Source: Paucimonas sp. (GTDB taxonomy: Bacteria; Pseudomonadota; Gammaproteobacteria; Pseudomonadales; Pseudomonadaceae). From it: DNA of 32,639 bases. Under the pieces are notes generated by a model. It was not told where the DNA came from, ran no database searches, and saw nothing but the letters and a program-made list of their open reading frames with translations. The stretch spans positions 1-32,639 of the forward strand of contig JAIRVG010000051.1 of assembly GCA_031253995.1 (NCBI GenBank), in the 5' to 3' direction. Below, piece by piece: positions 13,819 through 22,740 of this stretch; the first letter of the stretch is position 1; every line of letters starts with the position of its first letter. The position numbers and the translations under genes are program-made.

Positions 13819-14753
13819 GCAGCCAGGAACGCCACTGGGCCGATCACCAGGAGCGCGGCAGCTTCTTCCTCATGAAGCTCACCGCCTTCGGCGTCAGGGT
13901 ATTGGGCCGACGCCTGCTCAGCCCGGTGCTGTACGGCATCGTCCTGTACTTCTTCCTGTTCGGCCGCCGCGCCCGGCGCGCCGCCTGGACCTACCAGCGC
14001 CACCTCGCCGCATGGAGCGGCCAGGCCGGACTGCGCCCCACCACCGGCAGCGTGTTCGGCCAGTTCATGGCCTTCGCCGATGCCCTGCTGGACAAGCTCG
14101 ACGTGTGGAACGGCAAGCTCGGCCTCGACCAGATCGAGATCGTCGACCCCGGCCAACTCCATAGCCAGCTGCGCGGCGAGCGCGGGCAGATGCTGGTAGG
14201 GGCGCACCTGGGCAACCTCGAAGTCTGTCGCGCCCTGGCCGAGATGGGCCAGCAGGTGACCATGAACGTGCTGGTGCACACCCGCCATGCCGAGCGCTTC
14301 AACCGCCTGTTGGGCGAGGCCGGGGCGACGCACCTGCGGCTGATCCAGGTCAGCGAGCTGGACCCGGCGACCATGCTGCAGCTGAGCCAGCGCCTGGAGC
14401 GCGGCGAGTGGCTGGCCATCGCCGGCGACCGCGTCCCGCTGCATGGCGCCCGCACCGTGACCGTGGACTTCCTCGGCCAGCCCGCCGCCTTCCCGCAAGG
14501 CCCGTGGCTGCTGGCCGGCCTGCTCAAGTGCCCGGTAAACCTGCTGTTCTGCCTCAAGCGCCAGGGCCGCTACCAGGTCACCCTCGAACCTTTCGCCGAC
14601 GCCGTGGAATGGCGACGCAGCCAGCGCGACCAGGTGATCGCCGAGCACGCCGCGCGCTATGCCCAGCGCCTCGGCCACTACTGCCTGCAAGCGCCCCGGC
14701 AGTGGTTCAACTTCTACCCTTTCTGGAAGAACGATGACGATGCATCCGCGTGA
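13815..14753 (+). CDS. LpxL/HtrB-like lipid acyltransferase (APE operon)
   Basis: This is a 312-residue inner-membrane acyltransferase of the lipid A lauroyl/myristoyl family. An N-terminal membrane segment (about 28-52) is followed by GAHLGNLE, the HX4E catalytic motif (His131 and Glu136), then GDRVPL and FPQGPWLLAGL. Canonical LpxL acts on lipid A. In this operon the likely acceptor is the APE glycolipid precursor, with acyl-ACP or polyene-ACP as donor; that substrate is inferred. The ATG at 13815 overlaps the GT2 stop, and its own end overlaps the ammonia-lyase start by 20 nt. Confidence 0.85.
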   Translation: MSSQERHWADHQERGSFFLMKLTAFGVRVLGRRLLSPVLYGIVLYFFLFGRRARRAAWTYQRHLAAWSGQAGLRPTTGSVFGQFMAFADALLDKLDVWNGKLGLDQIEIVDPGQLHSQLRGERGQMLVGAHLGNLEVCRALAEMGQQVTMNVLVHTRHAERFNRLLGEAGATHLRLIQVSELDPATMLQLSQRLERGEWLAIAGDRVPLHGARTVTVDFLGQPAAFPQGPWLLAGLLKCPVNLLFCLKRQGRYQVTLEPFADAVEWRRSQRDQVIAEHAARYAQRLGHYCLQAPRQWFNFYPFWKNDDDASA

Positions 14754-16278
14754 GCCCGTAACCTTCGGCGAGACGCCGCTTTCGATCGAAGACATCCACG
14801 CCCTGGCCCAGCGCCAGGCCGAATCGGCCCTGCAGGGCGACGCCGACTATCGCGCGCGCATCGCCCGCGGCGCGCAGTTCCTCGACACCCTGCTGGACAA
14901 GGAAGGGGTGATCTATGGCGTGACCACCGGCTACGGCGATTCCTGCGTGGTAGCGGTGCCGCTGGAGCATGTCGAGGCGCTGCCCAGGCACCTGTTCACC
15001 TTCCACGGCTGCGGCCTGGGCCGGGTGTTCGACGAGCCCTCGACCCGCGCCCTGCTCGCGGCGCGCCTGCAGTCGCTGTGCCACGGCGTGTCCGGGGTGC
15101 GCGTGGAACTGCTGGAGCGCCTGCAGGCCTTCATCGCCCACGACATCCTGCCGGTGGTTCCGGAAGAAGGCTCGGTGGGCGCCAGCGGCGACCTGACCCC
15201 GCTGTCCTACGTCGCCGCGACCCTGTCCGGCGAGCGCGAGGTGCTGTACCGCGGCGAGCGCCGCCTGTCTGCCGACGTGCACCGCGAACTGGGCTGGCAG
15301 CCGCTGGTGTTGCGGCCCAAGGAAGCCCTGGCGCTGATGAACGGCACCGCGGTGATGACTGGCCTGGCCTGCCTGGCCTGGACCCGCGCCGACTACCTGC
15401 TCAAGCTCGCCACGCGCATCACCGCCCTCAACGTGGTGGCCCTGCAAGGCAACCCGGAGCACTTCGACGAGCGCCTGTTCGCCGCCAAGCCGCACCCGGG
15501 CCAGACCCAGGTCGCCGCGTGGCTGCGCCAGGACCTGGCCATCGACGCCCCGACCGCGCCCCTGCACCGCCTGCAGGACCGCTACTCGCTGCGCTGCGCG
15601 CCCCATGTGCTGGGGGTGCTGGCCGACAGCCTGGGCTGGCTGCGCGGCTTTATCGAGACCGAGCTGAACAGCGCCAACGACAACCCGATCATCGACGGCG
15701 ACGCCGAGCGCGTCCTGCATGGCGGGCACTTCTACGGCGGGCATATCGCCTTCGCCATGGACAGCCTGAAGAACCTGGTGGCCAACGTCGCCGACCTGCT
15801 GGACCGCCAGCTCGCCCTGCTGGTGGACGTGCGCTACAACCACGGCCTGCCGAGCAACCTGTCCGGCGCCCCGGCCGACCGCGCCATGATCAACCACGGT
15901 TTCAAGGCCGTGCAGATCGGCGCCAGCGCCTGGACTGCCGAGGCGCTGAAAAACACCATGCCGGCCAGCGTCTTCTCGCGCTCCACCGAATGCCACAACC
16001 AGGACAAGGTGAGCATGGGCACCATCGCCGCCCGCGATGCCCTGCGGGTGCTGGAACTGACCGAACAGGTGGCCGCCGCAACCCTGCTGGCCGCCAACCA
16101 GGGCGTGTGGCTGCGCAGCCGCGAGGCCGATGCCCGGCCGCTGCCGCCGGCGCTGGACGCCATGCACCGCGCCCTGCTCGACGACTTCGCCCCGGTGATC
16201 GAGGACCGCGCCCTGGAAAGCGACCTGCGCCGCTGCCTGCAACGCATCAGCGCGCAACACTGGGGGCTCCATGCGTAG
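14734..16278 (+). CDS. Aromatic amino acid ammonia-lyase (HAL/PAL/TAL, MIO type)
   Basis: The 514-residue MIO enzyme eliminates ammonia from an aromatic amino acid to give a cinnamate-type acid, the probable source of the APE aryl head. The MIO-forming triad Ala150-Ser151-Gly152 sits in SVGASGDL, and the catalytic Tyr lies in YGVTTGYGDS near 63. At the substrate-selectivity position the enzyme has Phe90-His91 (HLFTFHGCG). As I recall, histidine lyases have Ser-His there, tyrosine lyases His-Leu and phenylalanine lyases Phe-Leu, so this pair is mixed. Tyrosine is the most likely substrate from context. ATG 14734 or 14740 could be the start. Confidence 0.92.
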   Translation: MTMHPREPVTFGETPLSIEDIHALAQRQAESALQGDADYRARIARGAQFLDTLLDKEGVIYGVTTGYGDSCVVAVPLEHVEALPRHLFTFHGCGLGRVFDEPSTRALLAARLQSLCHGVSGVRVELLERLQAFIAHDILPVVPEEGSVGASGDLTPLSYVAATLSGEREVLYRGERRLSADVHRELGWQPLVLRPKEALALMNGTAVMTGLACLAWTRADYLLKLATRITALNVVALQGNPEHFDERLFAAKPHPGQTQVAAWLRQDLAIDAPTAPLHRLQDRYSLRCAPHVLGVLADSLGWLRGFIETELNSANDNPIIDGDAERVLHGGHFYGGHIAFAMDSLKNLVANVADLLDRQLALLVDVRYNHGLPSNLSGAPADRAMINHGFKAVQIGASAWTAEALKNTMPASVFSRSTECHNQDKVSMGTIAARDALRVLELTEQVAAATLLAANQGVWLRSREADARPLPPALDAMHRALLDDFAPVIEDRALESDLRRCLQRISAQHWGLHA

Positions 16279-16696
16279 TCAGGGCGTCCTTCACGTCGAC
16301 ACCGAAGTGCTGGTGCCCTTCTTCGATGTCGACAGCATGCTGGTGGTCTGGCACGGGCACTACGTGAAGTACCTGGAAGTGGCGCGCTGCGCGCTGCTCG
16401 ACCAGCTCGGCCACAACTACCTGCAGATGCAGGAGTCCGGCTATGCCTGGCCGGTGATCGACCTGCAGCTGCGCTACATCCGCGGCGCCACCTTCGGCCA
16501 GCGCCTGACGGTGCGCGCCAGCCTGGTGGAGTGGGAGAACCGCCTGAAGATCAACTACCTGATCAGCGACGCCGCCACCGGCGAGCGCATGACCCGCGCC
16601 AGCACGGTGCAGGTCGCGGTGCATATCGCCAGCCGCGAGATGCAGCTGGCCTCGCCCCAGGTGATGCTCGACGCGGTCGCCCGGGTGTTGCCATGA
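16271..16696 (+). CDS. 4HBT/YbgC-type acyl thioesterase (APE operon)
   Basis: The 141-residue single hot-dog thioesterase has the family signature VPFFDVDSMLVVWHGHYVKYLE (17-35 region); Asp21 is at the position of the catalytic aspartate, and WHGHY follows. It probably hydrolyses stalled or mis-loaded acyl-ACP/CoA intermediates or releases the polyene. It overlaps the ammonia-lyase stop by 8 nt and the LolA-like start by 4 nt. Confidence 0.88.
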   Translation: MRSQGVLHVDTEVLVPFFDVDSMLVVWHGHYVKYLEVARCALLDQLGHNYLQMQESGYAWPVIDLQLRYIRGATFGQRLTVRASLVEWENRLKINYLISDAATGERMTRASTVQVAVHIASREMQLASPQVMLDAVARVLP

Positions 16697-17295
16697 ATGT
16701 TGCCATGAAGCGCCTGCTGCTCGGCTTCGGTCTGCTCTGCGTGTGCGGCCTGGCCCAGGCCTTCGGCCTCGACGACCTGCGCAAGCAACTGAGCGAACCC
16801 GAAGTGATCAAGGGCCCGTTCATCCAGGAAAAGCACCTGCGCGCCCTGCCCCAGCCGCTGGTCAGCAACGGCCAGTTCGTCCTGGCCCGTGACCACGGCC
16901 TGCTGTGGCTGCTGCAAACGCCGCTGAAGCAGGACTACCGCCTCAACGCCCAGGGTATTTCCCGTCGCGACGCCAATGGCTGGCAAACGCTGCCGACGCG
17001 CACCGCCGGGACCGAGCAGAACAAGCTGTTCTTCGCCGTGCTGCAAGGCGACAGCAGCGGCCTGGAGCGCGACTTTGAACTGGCCCTGCAAGGTGATGCC
17101 AAGGACTGGACCCTCGACCTGACCCCACGCTCGCTGGTGCTCAAGCAGATCTTCACCCGCATCGAGATCCATGGCGGGCAGTTCGTAGACCGCATCCAGC
17201 TGCTGGAAACCCAGGGCGACAGCACCGTGCTGCGCATGCCGTCCAGCAGCAGCGCCACCCTGACCGACACGGAGCGCCACGACCTTGTCGATTGA
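16693..17295 (+). CDS. LolA-like periplasmic lipid carrier (APE operon)
   Basis: The 200-residue protein has a signal peptide (about 1-22, cleaved near AQA|FG) followed by a LolA/LppC-like half-barrel that starts at LDDLRKQLSEPEVIKGPFIQEK. LolA normally escorts lipoproteins across the periplasm. APE clusters carry a dedicated homologue next to an MMPL exporter, so it probably ferries the aryl polyene lipid to the outer membrane. The start ATG at 16693 overlaps the thioesterase stop, and its 3' end overlaps the exporter start by 11 nt. Confidence 0.88.
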   Translation: MNVAMKRLLLGFGLLCVCGLAQAFGLDDLRKQLSEPEVIKGPFIQEKHLRALPQPLVSNGQFVLARDHGLLWLLQTPLKQDYRLNAQGISRRDANGWQTLPTRTAGTEQNKLFFAVLQGDSSGLERDFELALQGDAKDWTLDLTPRSLVLKQIFTRIEIHGGQFVDRIQLLETQGDSTVLRMPSSSSATLTDTERHDLVD

Positions 17296-19621
17296 GCGCC
17301 TGCTGCCGCGCCTGTTCCTCGTGCTGCTGCTCGGCGTGCTCGCCGTGGCCGGCTGGCAGTGGCAGCGCGGCGCGGTGCTGTCCGCCGACCTGATGACGCT
17401 GGTGCCCGGGGCGACCCAGGACCCGCTGGTCAAGCGCGCCGAACAGCGCATGCAGGAGCCGCTCAACCGCGAGATGCTGGTGCTGGTAGGCCATGCCGAC
17501 CGCGACCAGGCCATCGACCTGGCCCGTGAGCTGGCCGGGACCTGGCAGGCCAGCGGCCTGTTCGAAAAGGTGCAGTGGAGCCTGCAGACCGACCTGCAAG
17601 CACTGCGCGACCAGATGCTGCAAGGGCGCCTGGCCATGCTCTCGCGGGCCGACCGCGCGACCCTGATCGACGCCCCGGACACCTTCATCCAGCAACGCCT
17701 GCAAAGCCTGTTCGATCCCTTCGCCGGCTTCAGCCTGGTGTCCAGCCAGGATGACTGGCTGGGCCTGACCGGGCGCATCCAGAACAGCCAGCCGCGCCCG
17801 GCCAATATCGAGCTGGACACCGCCAGCGGCGCGCTGCTGGCCAAGGCCGACGACCGATACTGGGTGCTGCTGCGCGCCCGCACCGAAGGCAACGCCTTCG
17901 ACATGAAGCTGCCGCTGCGGGTGGCCGACCTGCTGGAAAGCAGCCGCAGCCTCGCCGCACAACAGGACGCCCGCCTGCTCGCCGCCAGCGGTTTGCTCTA
18001 CGCCGCCAACGGCCAGCGCCAGGCAAGCCAGGAAATGACCTGGATCGGCGGCGGCGCCACTGTCGGCATCCTGCTGATCCTGTTCCTCGCCTTCCGCCGC
18101 TGGCGCGTGTTGCTGGCCTTCGTGCCGGTGGTGATCGGCATGCTCTTCGGTGCCACCGCGTGCATCGCCCTGTTCGGCCAGATGCACGTGATGACCCTGG
18201 TGCTCGGCGCCAGCCTGATCGGCGTGGCCGTGGACTATCCGCTGCACTTCCTGTCGAAAAGCTGGAGCCTGCGCCCGTGGAACACCTGGCAGGCGGTGCG
18301 CAAGACGCTGCCCGGCCTGAGCCTGAGCCTGGCCACCAGTTGCATCGGCTACCTGGCGTTGGGCTTCACGCCGTTCCCGGCGCTGACCCAGATCGCCGCC
18401 TTCTCTGCCGCCGGGTTGATCGGCGCCTACCTGGCCTCGGTGTGCCTGCTGCCGGCGCTGCTGAACAACATCGACCTGCAACCGGCGCAGTGGCCGCTGC
18501 GTATTGCCCAGACGCTGGTGACGCTGCGCTTGCGCCTGCTGGAGCGGCTGCCGGCGGTGGTGCTGCCGGGGCTGCTGGCGCTGTTCTGCATCGGCGGGCT
18601 CTGGCACCTGCAGAACCGCAACGACGTGCGCCAGTGGGTCGCCAGCCCGCCGCAGCTTCAGGAAGAAGCCATGGCGGTGGCGCGGATCACGGGTTACCAG
18701 CCCACCAGCCAGTTCTACCTGGTGCGCGCCGGTGATGAAGGCCAGTTGCTCGATCGTCTTCGTACATTGGGTGAACGCCTGGACGGGCAGGTCGCCGCCG
18801 GTCACCTGAAGGGCTACATGGCGCTGGACCAGTTGCTTGCCAGCCCGGCCGAACAGGACAAGACCCGTGAAGCCCTGGCCCGTCTGCCCGACCACTGGCA
18901 GCCGCTGCTGGCCGGCGGCGTGCCGCAAAGTGCCCTCGATGCCGAGCTGGCGCAGTTGCAGGCCCTGCCGACGCTGAACATCGACCAGGTCCTCACCGGC
19001 CCCCTCGGCGAAGCCTTCCGCCCCCTCTGGCTGGGCGCAGACGCGCTCCCACAGGGTGGTGAACACGGGGTCGCCGCCATCGTCAGCCTACAGGGCCTCA
19101 GCGATGCCAGTGTCCTGCGTCAACAGGCCGAAGGCCTGGACGGTGTACAACTGGTGGACCGCCTCGGCGAACTGAACCAGCTGTTCGCCGCCACCCAGGT
19201 CAGCGCCGCCGAACTCAAGCTGTTGTCCTGCGTGCTGATCGTCGCCCTGCTGGTGCTGCCCTTCGGCTTCGGCGGCGCCGTGCGCATCGTCGCCCTGCCG
19301 CTGCTGGCCGCCCTGTGCAGCCTGGCCAGCCTGGGCTGGCTGGGACAGCCGCTGACCCTGTTCAGCCTGTTCGGCCTGCTGCTGGTGACGGCGATCAGCG
19401 TCGACTACGCGATCCTCATGCACGAGCAGATTGGCGGCGCCGCGGTGAGCCTGCTGGGCACCCTGCTGGCGGCCACCACCACCTGGCTGTCGTTCGGCCT
19501 GCTGGCGGTATCCAGCACCCCGGCAGTGAGCAATTTCGGCCTGGCCGTGAGCCTCGGCCTGGTCTTCAGTTTCGCCCTGGCCCCCTGGGCCGCGCCACGC
19601 CACAGGGAGACACCGGCTTGA
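17285..19621 (+). CDS. MMPL/RND-family exporter (APE operon)
   Basis: This 778-residue inner-membrane exporter shows the classical duplicated RND plan: one N-terminal helix (about 7-25), a large periplasmic domain, five helices (about 245-410), a further helix near 425-445, a second periplasmic domain, and five helices (about 640-770). The short GASLIGVAVDYPLHFL and AISVDYAILMHE segments lie in the TM4/TM10 positions typical of MMPL proteins, and their Asp residues are likely in the proton relay. It should lift the APE lipid from the inner membrane to the LolA-like carrier. A TTG at 17285 is the only plausible start. Confidence 0.9.
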   Translation: MSIERLLPRLFLVLLLGVLAVAGWQWQRGAVLSADLMTLVPGATQDPLVKRAEQRMQEPLNREMLVLVGHADRDQAIDLARELAGTWQASGLFEKVQWSLQTDLQALRDQMLQGRLAMLSRADRATLIDAPDTFIQQRLQSLFDPFAGFSLVSSQDDWLGLTGRIQNSQPRPANIELDTASGALLAKADDRYWVLLRARTEGNAFDMKLPLRVADLLESSRSLAAQQDARLLAASGLLYAANGQRQASQEMTWIGGGATVGILLILFLAFRRWRVLLAFVPVVIGMLFGATACIALFGQMHVMTLVLGASLIGVAVDYPLHFLSKSWSLRPWNTWQAVRKTLPGLSLSLATSCIGYLALGFTPFPALTQIAAFSAAGLIGAYLASVCLLPALLNNIDLQPAQWPLRIAQTLVTLRLRLLERLPAVVLPGLLALFCIGGLWHLQNRNDVRQWVASPPQLQEEAMAVARITGYQPTSQFYLVRAGDEGQLLDRLRTLGERLDGQVAAGHLKGYMALDQLLASPAEQDKTREALARLPDHWQPLLAGGVPQSALDAELAQLQALPTLNIDQVLTGPLGEAFRPLWLGADALPQGGEHGVAAIVSLQGLSDASVLRQQAEGLDGVQLVDRLGELNQLFAATQVSAAELKLLSCVLIVALLVLPFGFGGAVRIVALPLLAALCSLASLGWLGQPLTLFSLFGLLLVTAISVDYAILMHEQIGGAAVSLLGTLLAATTTWLSFGLLAVSSTPAVSNFGLAVSLGLVFSFALAPWAAPRHRETPA

Positions 19622-20778
19622 GCATCATGCTGTTCTGGGCCCTGGCCCTTTCGCTGTTCCTCATCGCCGGGGAGATCGGCCGGCGCCTGGGCCTGATCAG
19701 CATCGTCAGCCACCTGCTGCTGGCCACCCTCGGCCTGCCGCTGCTGATGCTGTTCTGGGTCGGGCCGCACTGGCAACTGAGCGGCGCCGAGCTGATCGCG
19801 CCGTCCTGGCTCAAGACCCTGTACGGCCTGAGCTTCGCCCTGCTGCTGGGGCATATCCTCTGCGACGTGGTGGACCTCAAGGTGGACCGCCAGAGCCTGA
19901 AGATCGCCCTGCCCAGCTTCCTGGTGCCCTTCGCCTGTGGCCTGGCCTGCGGCGCCCTGCTGCTGCCCGAGCAACCCTGGCTGACCGCCCTGGCCCTCGG
20001 CCTGGTGTTCGCCATTACCGCAGTACCGGTGCTCTACCTGTACCTGCGCAACATCGACTACCCGCCCGCCGCCACCCGCCGGCTGATGCAGGTGGCCATC
20101 AGCATCGACCTGCTCTGCTGGCTGCTGTTCGGCCTCGGCCAGGGCAGCCTCGCGCCGATGAGCCTGGTCTTGCCGCTGCTGGCCGCCTGCACGCCGCTGC
20201 CGCTGTACCTGCTGGGCCTGCGCCGGCCCTGGGTGTTCGGCCTGACCTTCCTCGCCCTGCTGTTCGTCGCCGAGCACTACAAGCTCAACGCGCTGATCCT
20301 CGGCATCGGCTACATGGCCTGCCTGGCCTGGCTCAAGGTGCCGCTGCGCCTGCCGCTGTCCGCCGCCGGGATCAAGCGCCTGCAGCACGGCGTGGCGATC
20401 CCGCTGATCCTCACCTTCGGCATCGTCCAGATCGACTTCCAGCACCTGCTGCAGCACCTCGACCTGCTGCAACTGCTGGCCCTGGTGGCCCTGCCGATCC
20501 TCAGCAAGATGCTCGGCAACTGGCTTGGCCTGAAATGGGCCGAGCCCTCGTTCCCCGGCGCCAGCCGCTGGCGCGAGAACCTGCTGCTGAACATCCGCGG
20601 GCTGAGCGAGATCGTCTTTCTCAACCTGCTCCTGCAAGCGCAACTGATCAGCCCGGCGCTGTACTTCGCGCTGATGCTGATGAGCCTGATCGCCACCCTG
20701 ATGCCCGCACTGGCCGGGCTGCACCGAATCCCGCTCAACACCCTTACCACGGCACGGAGGCCTCATGCCGAACACTGA
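19618..20778 (+). CDS. CPA2/CHX-like cation:proton antiporter homologue inside the APE operon
   Basis: The 386-residue polytopic protein has about 11-12 helices. GRRLGLISIVSHLL (near 17), FAITAVPVLYLYLR (near 139) and NIRGLSEIVFLNLLL (near 330) follow the motif order of CPA2 antiporters, the last being close to plant CHX proteins. The usual Asp-Asp ion site on the fifth helix appears as SIDLLCW, keeping one Asp with Ile in the other place. There is no RCK/TrkA domain. I chose TTG 19618 because AGGGAG lies about 8 nt upstream and it overlaps the MMPL stop (TTGA); ATG 19627 is the alternative. I do not recall this gene in canonical APE clusters, so its role is unknown. Confidence 0.75.
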   Translation: MSIMLFWALALSLFLIAGEIGRRLGLISIVSHLLLATLGLPLLMLFWVGPHWQLSGAELIAPSWLKTLYGLSFALLLGHILCDVVDLKVDRQSLKIALPSFLVPFACGLACGALLLPEQPWLTALALGLVFAITAVPVLYLYLRNIDYPPAATRRLMQVAISIDLLCWLLFGLGQGSLAPMSLVLPLLAACTPLPLYLLGLRRPWVFGLTFLALLFVAEHYKLNALILGIGYMACLAWLKVPLRLPLSAAGIKRLQHGVAIPLILTFGIVQIDFQHLLQHLDLLQLLALVALPILSKMLGNWLGLKWAEPSFPGASRWRENLLLNIRGLSEIVFLNLLLQAQLISPALYFALMLMSLIATLMPALAGLHRIPLNTLTTARRPHAEH

Positions 20779-22012
20779 ATTGCAAACACGGCAGGTACTG
20801 GTCATCGGCGCCGGCCCGTCCGGCGCCATCGCCGCGGCGCTGCTCAAGCGCCAGGGTCACGACGTCCTGATCGTCGAGCGCCAGCGCTTCCCGCGCTTCT
20901 CCATCGGCGAGAGCCTGCTGTCGCACTGCATCGACTTCGTCGAGGAAGCGGGCATGCTCGACGCCCTGCTGGACGCCGGCTTCCAGCTGAAGAACGGCGC
21001 AGCCTTCGCCTGGGGCGAGGAGTACAGCGCCTTCGATTTCGGCCAGACCTTCAGCAAGGGCCGGCCCACCACCTTCCAGGTGCAGCGCGCCCGTTTCGAC
21101 CAGTTGCTGGCCGACCAGGCCGAGTTGCAAGGCGTGGAAATCCGCTACGAAGAAGAGATCATCGCCGCCGACTTCGAGCGTGAGCGTCCGCAGGTGCGGG
21201 TGCGCCGGCTGGATGGCAGCGAATACCTCGTCGAAGCACGGTTCGTCCTCGACGCCAGCGGCTACGGTCGCGTGCTGCCGCGCCTGCTGGACCTGGAGGC
21301 GCCGTCGAGCTTCCCGGTGCGCCAGGCGGTGTTCACCCATATCGAGGACCGCATCGACCACCCGGGCTTCGACCGCAACAAGATCCTCATCACCACCCAT
21401 CCGCAGCACCGCGACATCTGGTTCTGGACCATCCCCTTCAGCGATGGCCGCTGCTCCCTCGGCGTGGTCGCCGCGGCGGAGCACTACGCCAACGCCCCGG
21501 AGGACCTCGATGCCTGCCTGAAAGGCTTCGTCGCCCAGACCCCGAGCCTGGCCAGGGTGCTGGAGAACGCCGTGTGGGACACCCCGGCGCGCACCATCGG
21601 CGGCTACTCGGCCAACGTGAAGACCCTGCACGGGCCGGGCTTCGCCCTGCTGGGCAATGCCGCGGAATTCCTCGACCCGGTGTTCTCCTCCGGCGTGACC
21701 ATCGCCATGCGCTCGGCGAGCATGGCCGCCGGCGTGCTGCACCGCCAGCTGCAAGGTGAGGCGGTGGACTGGGAAAACGAGTTCGCCACCCCGCTCAAGC
21801 GCGGCGTCGACACCTTCCGCTGTTATGTCGAAGGCTGGTACGACGGCAGCTTCCAGGACGTGATCTACCACCCGGAAGCATCCGAGGAGATCCGCGCCAT
21901 GATCAGCTCGATCCTCGCCGGCTACGCCTGGGACACCCGCAACCCGTTCGTCAGCGAACCCAAGCGGCGCCTGCGCATGCTCGCCGAAGTCTGCGCGAGG
22001 AGCGAGGCATGA
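20765..22012 (+). CDS. FAD-dependent oxidoreductase, tryptophan-halogenase-like (APE operon)
   Basis: The 415-residue flavoprotein has the N-terminal dinucleotide fold GAGPSGAIAA (15-24), GESLLSHC near 48, and a GNAAEFLDPVFSSGV FAD-binding stretch near 298. It carries the flavin-dependent halogenase signature WxWxIP as W219-F-W-T-I-P224, and a lysine (Lys76, in QLKNGAAFAWG) in the region where halogenases place their catalytic lysine. It could halogenate or hydroxylate the aryl head before methylation. Xanthomonadin clusters contain a comparable halogenase-like gene. Reduced flavin would come from a reductase encoded elsewhere. It overlaps both neighbours. Confidence 0.85.
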   Translation: MPNTELQTRQVLVIGAGPSGAIAAALLKRQGHDVLIVERQRFPRFSIGESLLSHCIDFVEEAGMLDALLDAGFQLKNGAAFAWGEEYSAFDFGQTFSKGRPTTFQVQRARFDQLLADQAELQGVEIRYEEEIIAADFERERPQVRVRRLDGSEYLVEARFVLDASGYGRVLPRLLDLEAPSSFPVRQAVFTHIEDRIDHPGFDRNKILITTHPQHRDIWFWTIPFSDGRCSLGVVAAAEHYANAPEDLDACLKGFVAQTPSLARVLENAVWDTPARTIGGYSANVKTLHGPGFALLGNAAEFLDPVFSSGVTIAMRSASMAAGVLHRQLQGEAVDWENEFATPLKRGVDTFRCYVEGWYDGSFQDVIYHPEASEEIRAMISSILAGYAWDTRNPFVSEPKRRLRMLAEVCARSEA

Positions 22013-22740
22013 GTGAGTCGAAGTTCCTGAGCGACACCTACGTCGAGGAAACCCGCTTCGGCTTCTGGTTCCTGCGCAGCCATACCTGGCAGCACCACGT
22101 GCTGCGGGTGGCGATCAACGACCTGCGCCGGCTGTTCGACGAAGAGCCGCCGCAGGCCCCCGTGCTGCTCGATGTCGGCTGCGGCCAGGGGCGCTCGTTC
22201 CGTCACCTGCAGCAGGTGTTCAAGCCGGGCCGGCTGATCGGCACCGACGCCGACCCGCACAGCCTGGAATGCAGCGGCGCCGAGGCGGTGAACCAGGGGC
22301 TGAAGGTGGAGCTCAAGGGCAGCGACTGCGCCCGGCTGCAATTTCCTGACGCCAGCGTCGACCTGCTGTTCTGCCACCAGACCTTCCATCACCTGGTGGA
22401 GCAGGAAAAAGCCCTGGCCGAGTTCTGGCGGGTGCTCAAGCCCGGTGGCTACCTGTTGTTCGCCGAGTCCACCGAGGCCTATATCGACACCTGGGTGATC
22501 CGCTGGCTGTTCCGTCATCCGATGCACGTGCAGAAGAGCGCCGAGGGTTACCTGCAGATGCTGCGTGACCAGGGCTTCGAATTCGGCGAGCGCAACGTCT
22601 CCTACCCGTACCTGTGGTGGAGCCGCTCGAAGGACTTCGGCCTGCTGGAACGCTTTGGCCTGCGCAAGCCGCCACCGCCGGGCCAGCGCGAGGAAACCCT
22701 GGTCAACGTGGTGGCGCGCAAGCCGGTGACTGCGGCATGA
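22009..22740 (+). CDS. Class I SAM-dependent methyltransferase (APE operon)
   Basis: The 243-residue Rossmann methyltransferase has motif I as LLDVGCGQGRS (Asp55-Val-Gly-Cys-Gly), an acidic TDADP loop near 84 and a motif near LLFCHQTFHHL resembling UbiE/Methyltransf_11 enzymes. It probably methylates the aryl head group (C- or O-methylation), a common APE decoration. Coupling to the preceding flavoenzyme by an ATGA overlap supports ring oxidation or halogenation and methylation as paired tailoring steps. The exact atom methylated cannot be read from sequence. Confidence 0.88.
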   Translation: MSESKFLSDTYVEETRFGFWFLRSHTWQHHVLRVAINDLRRLFDEEPPQAPVLLDVGCGQGRSFRHLQQVFKPGRLIGTDADPHSLECSGAEAVNQGLKVELKGSDCARLQFPDASVDLLFCHQTFHHLVEQEKALAEFWRVLKPGGYLLFAESTEAYIDTWVIRWLFRHPMHVQKSAEGYLQMLRDQGFEFGERNVSYPYLWWSRSKDFGLLERFGLRKPPPPGQREETLVNVVARKPVTAA

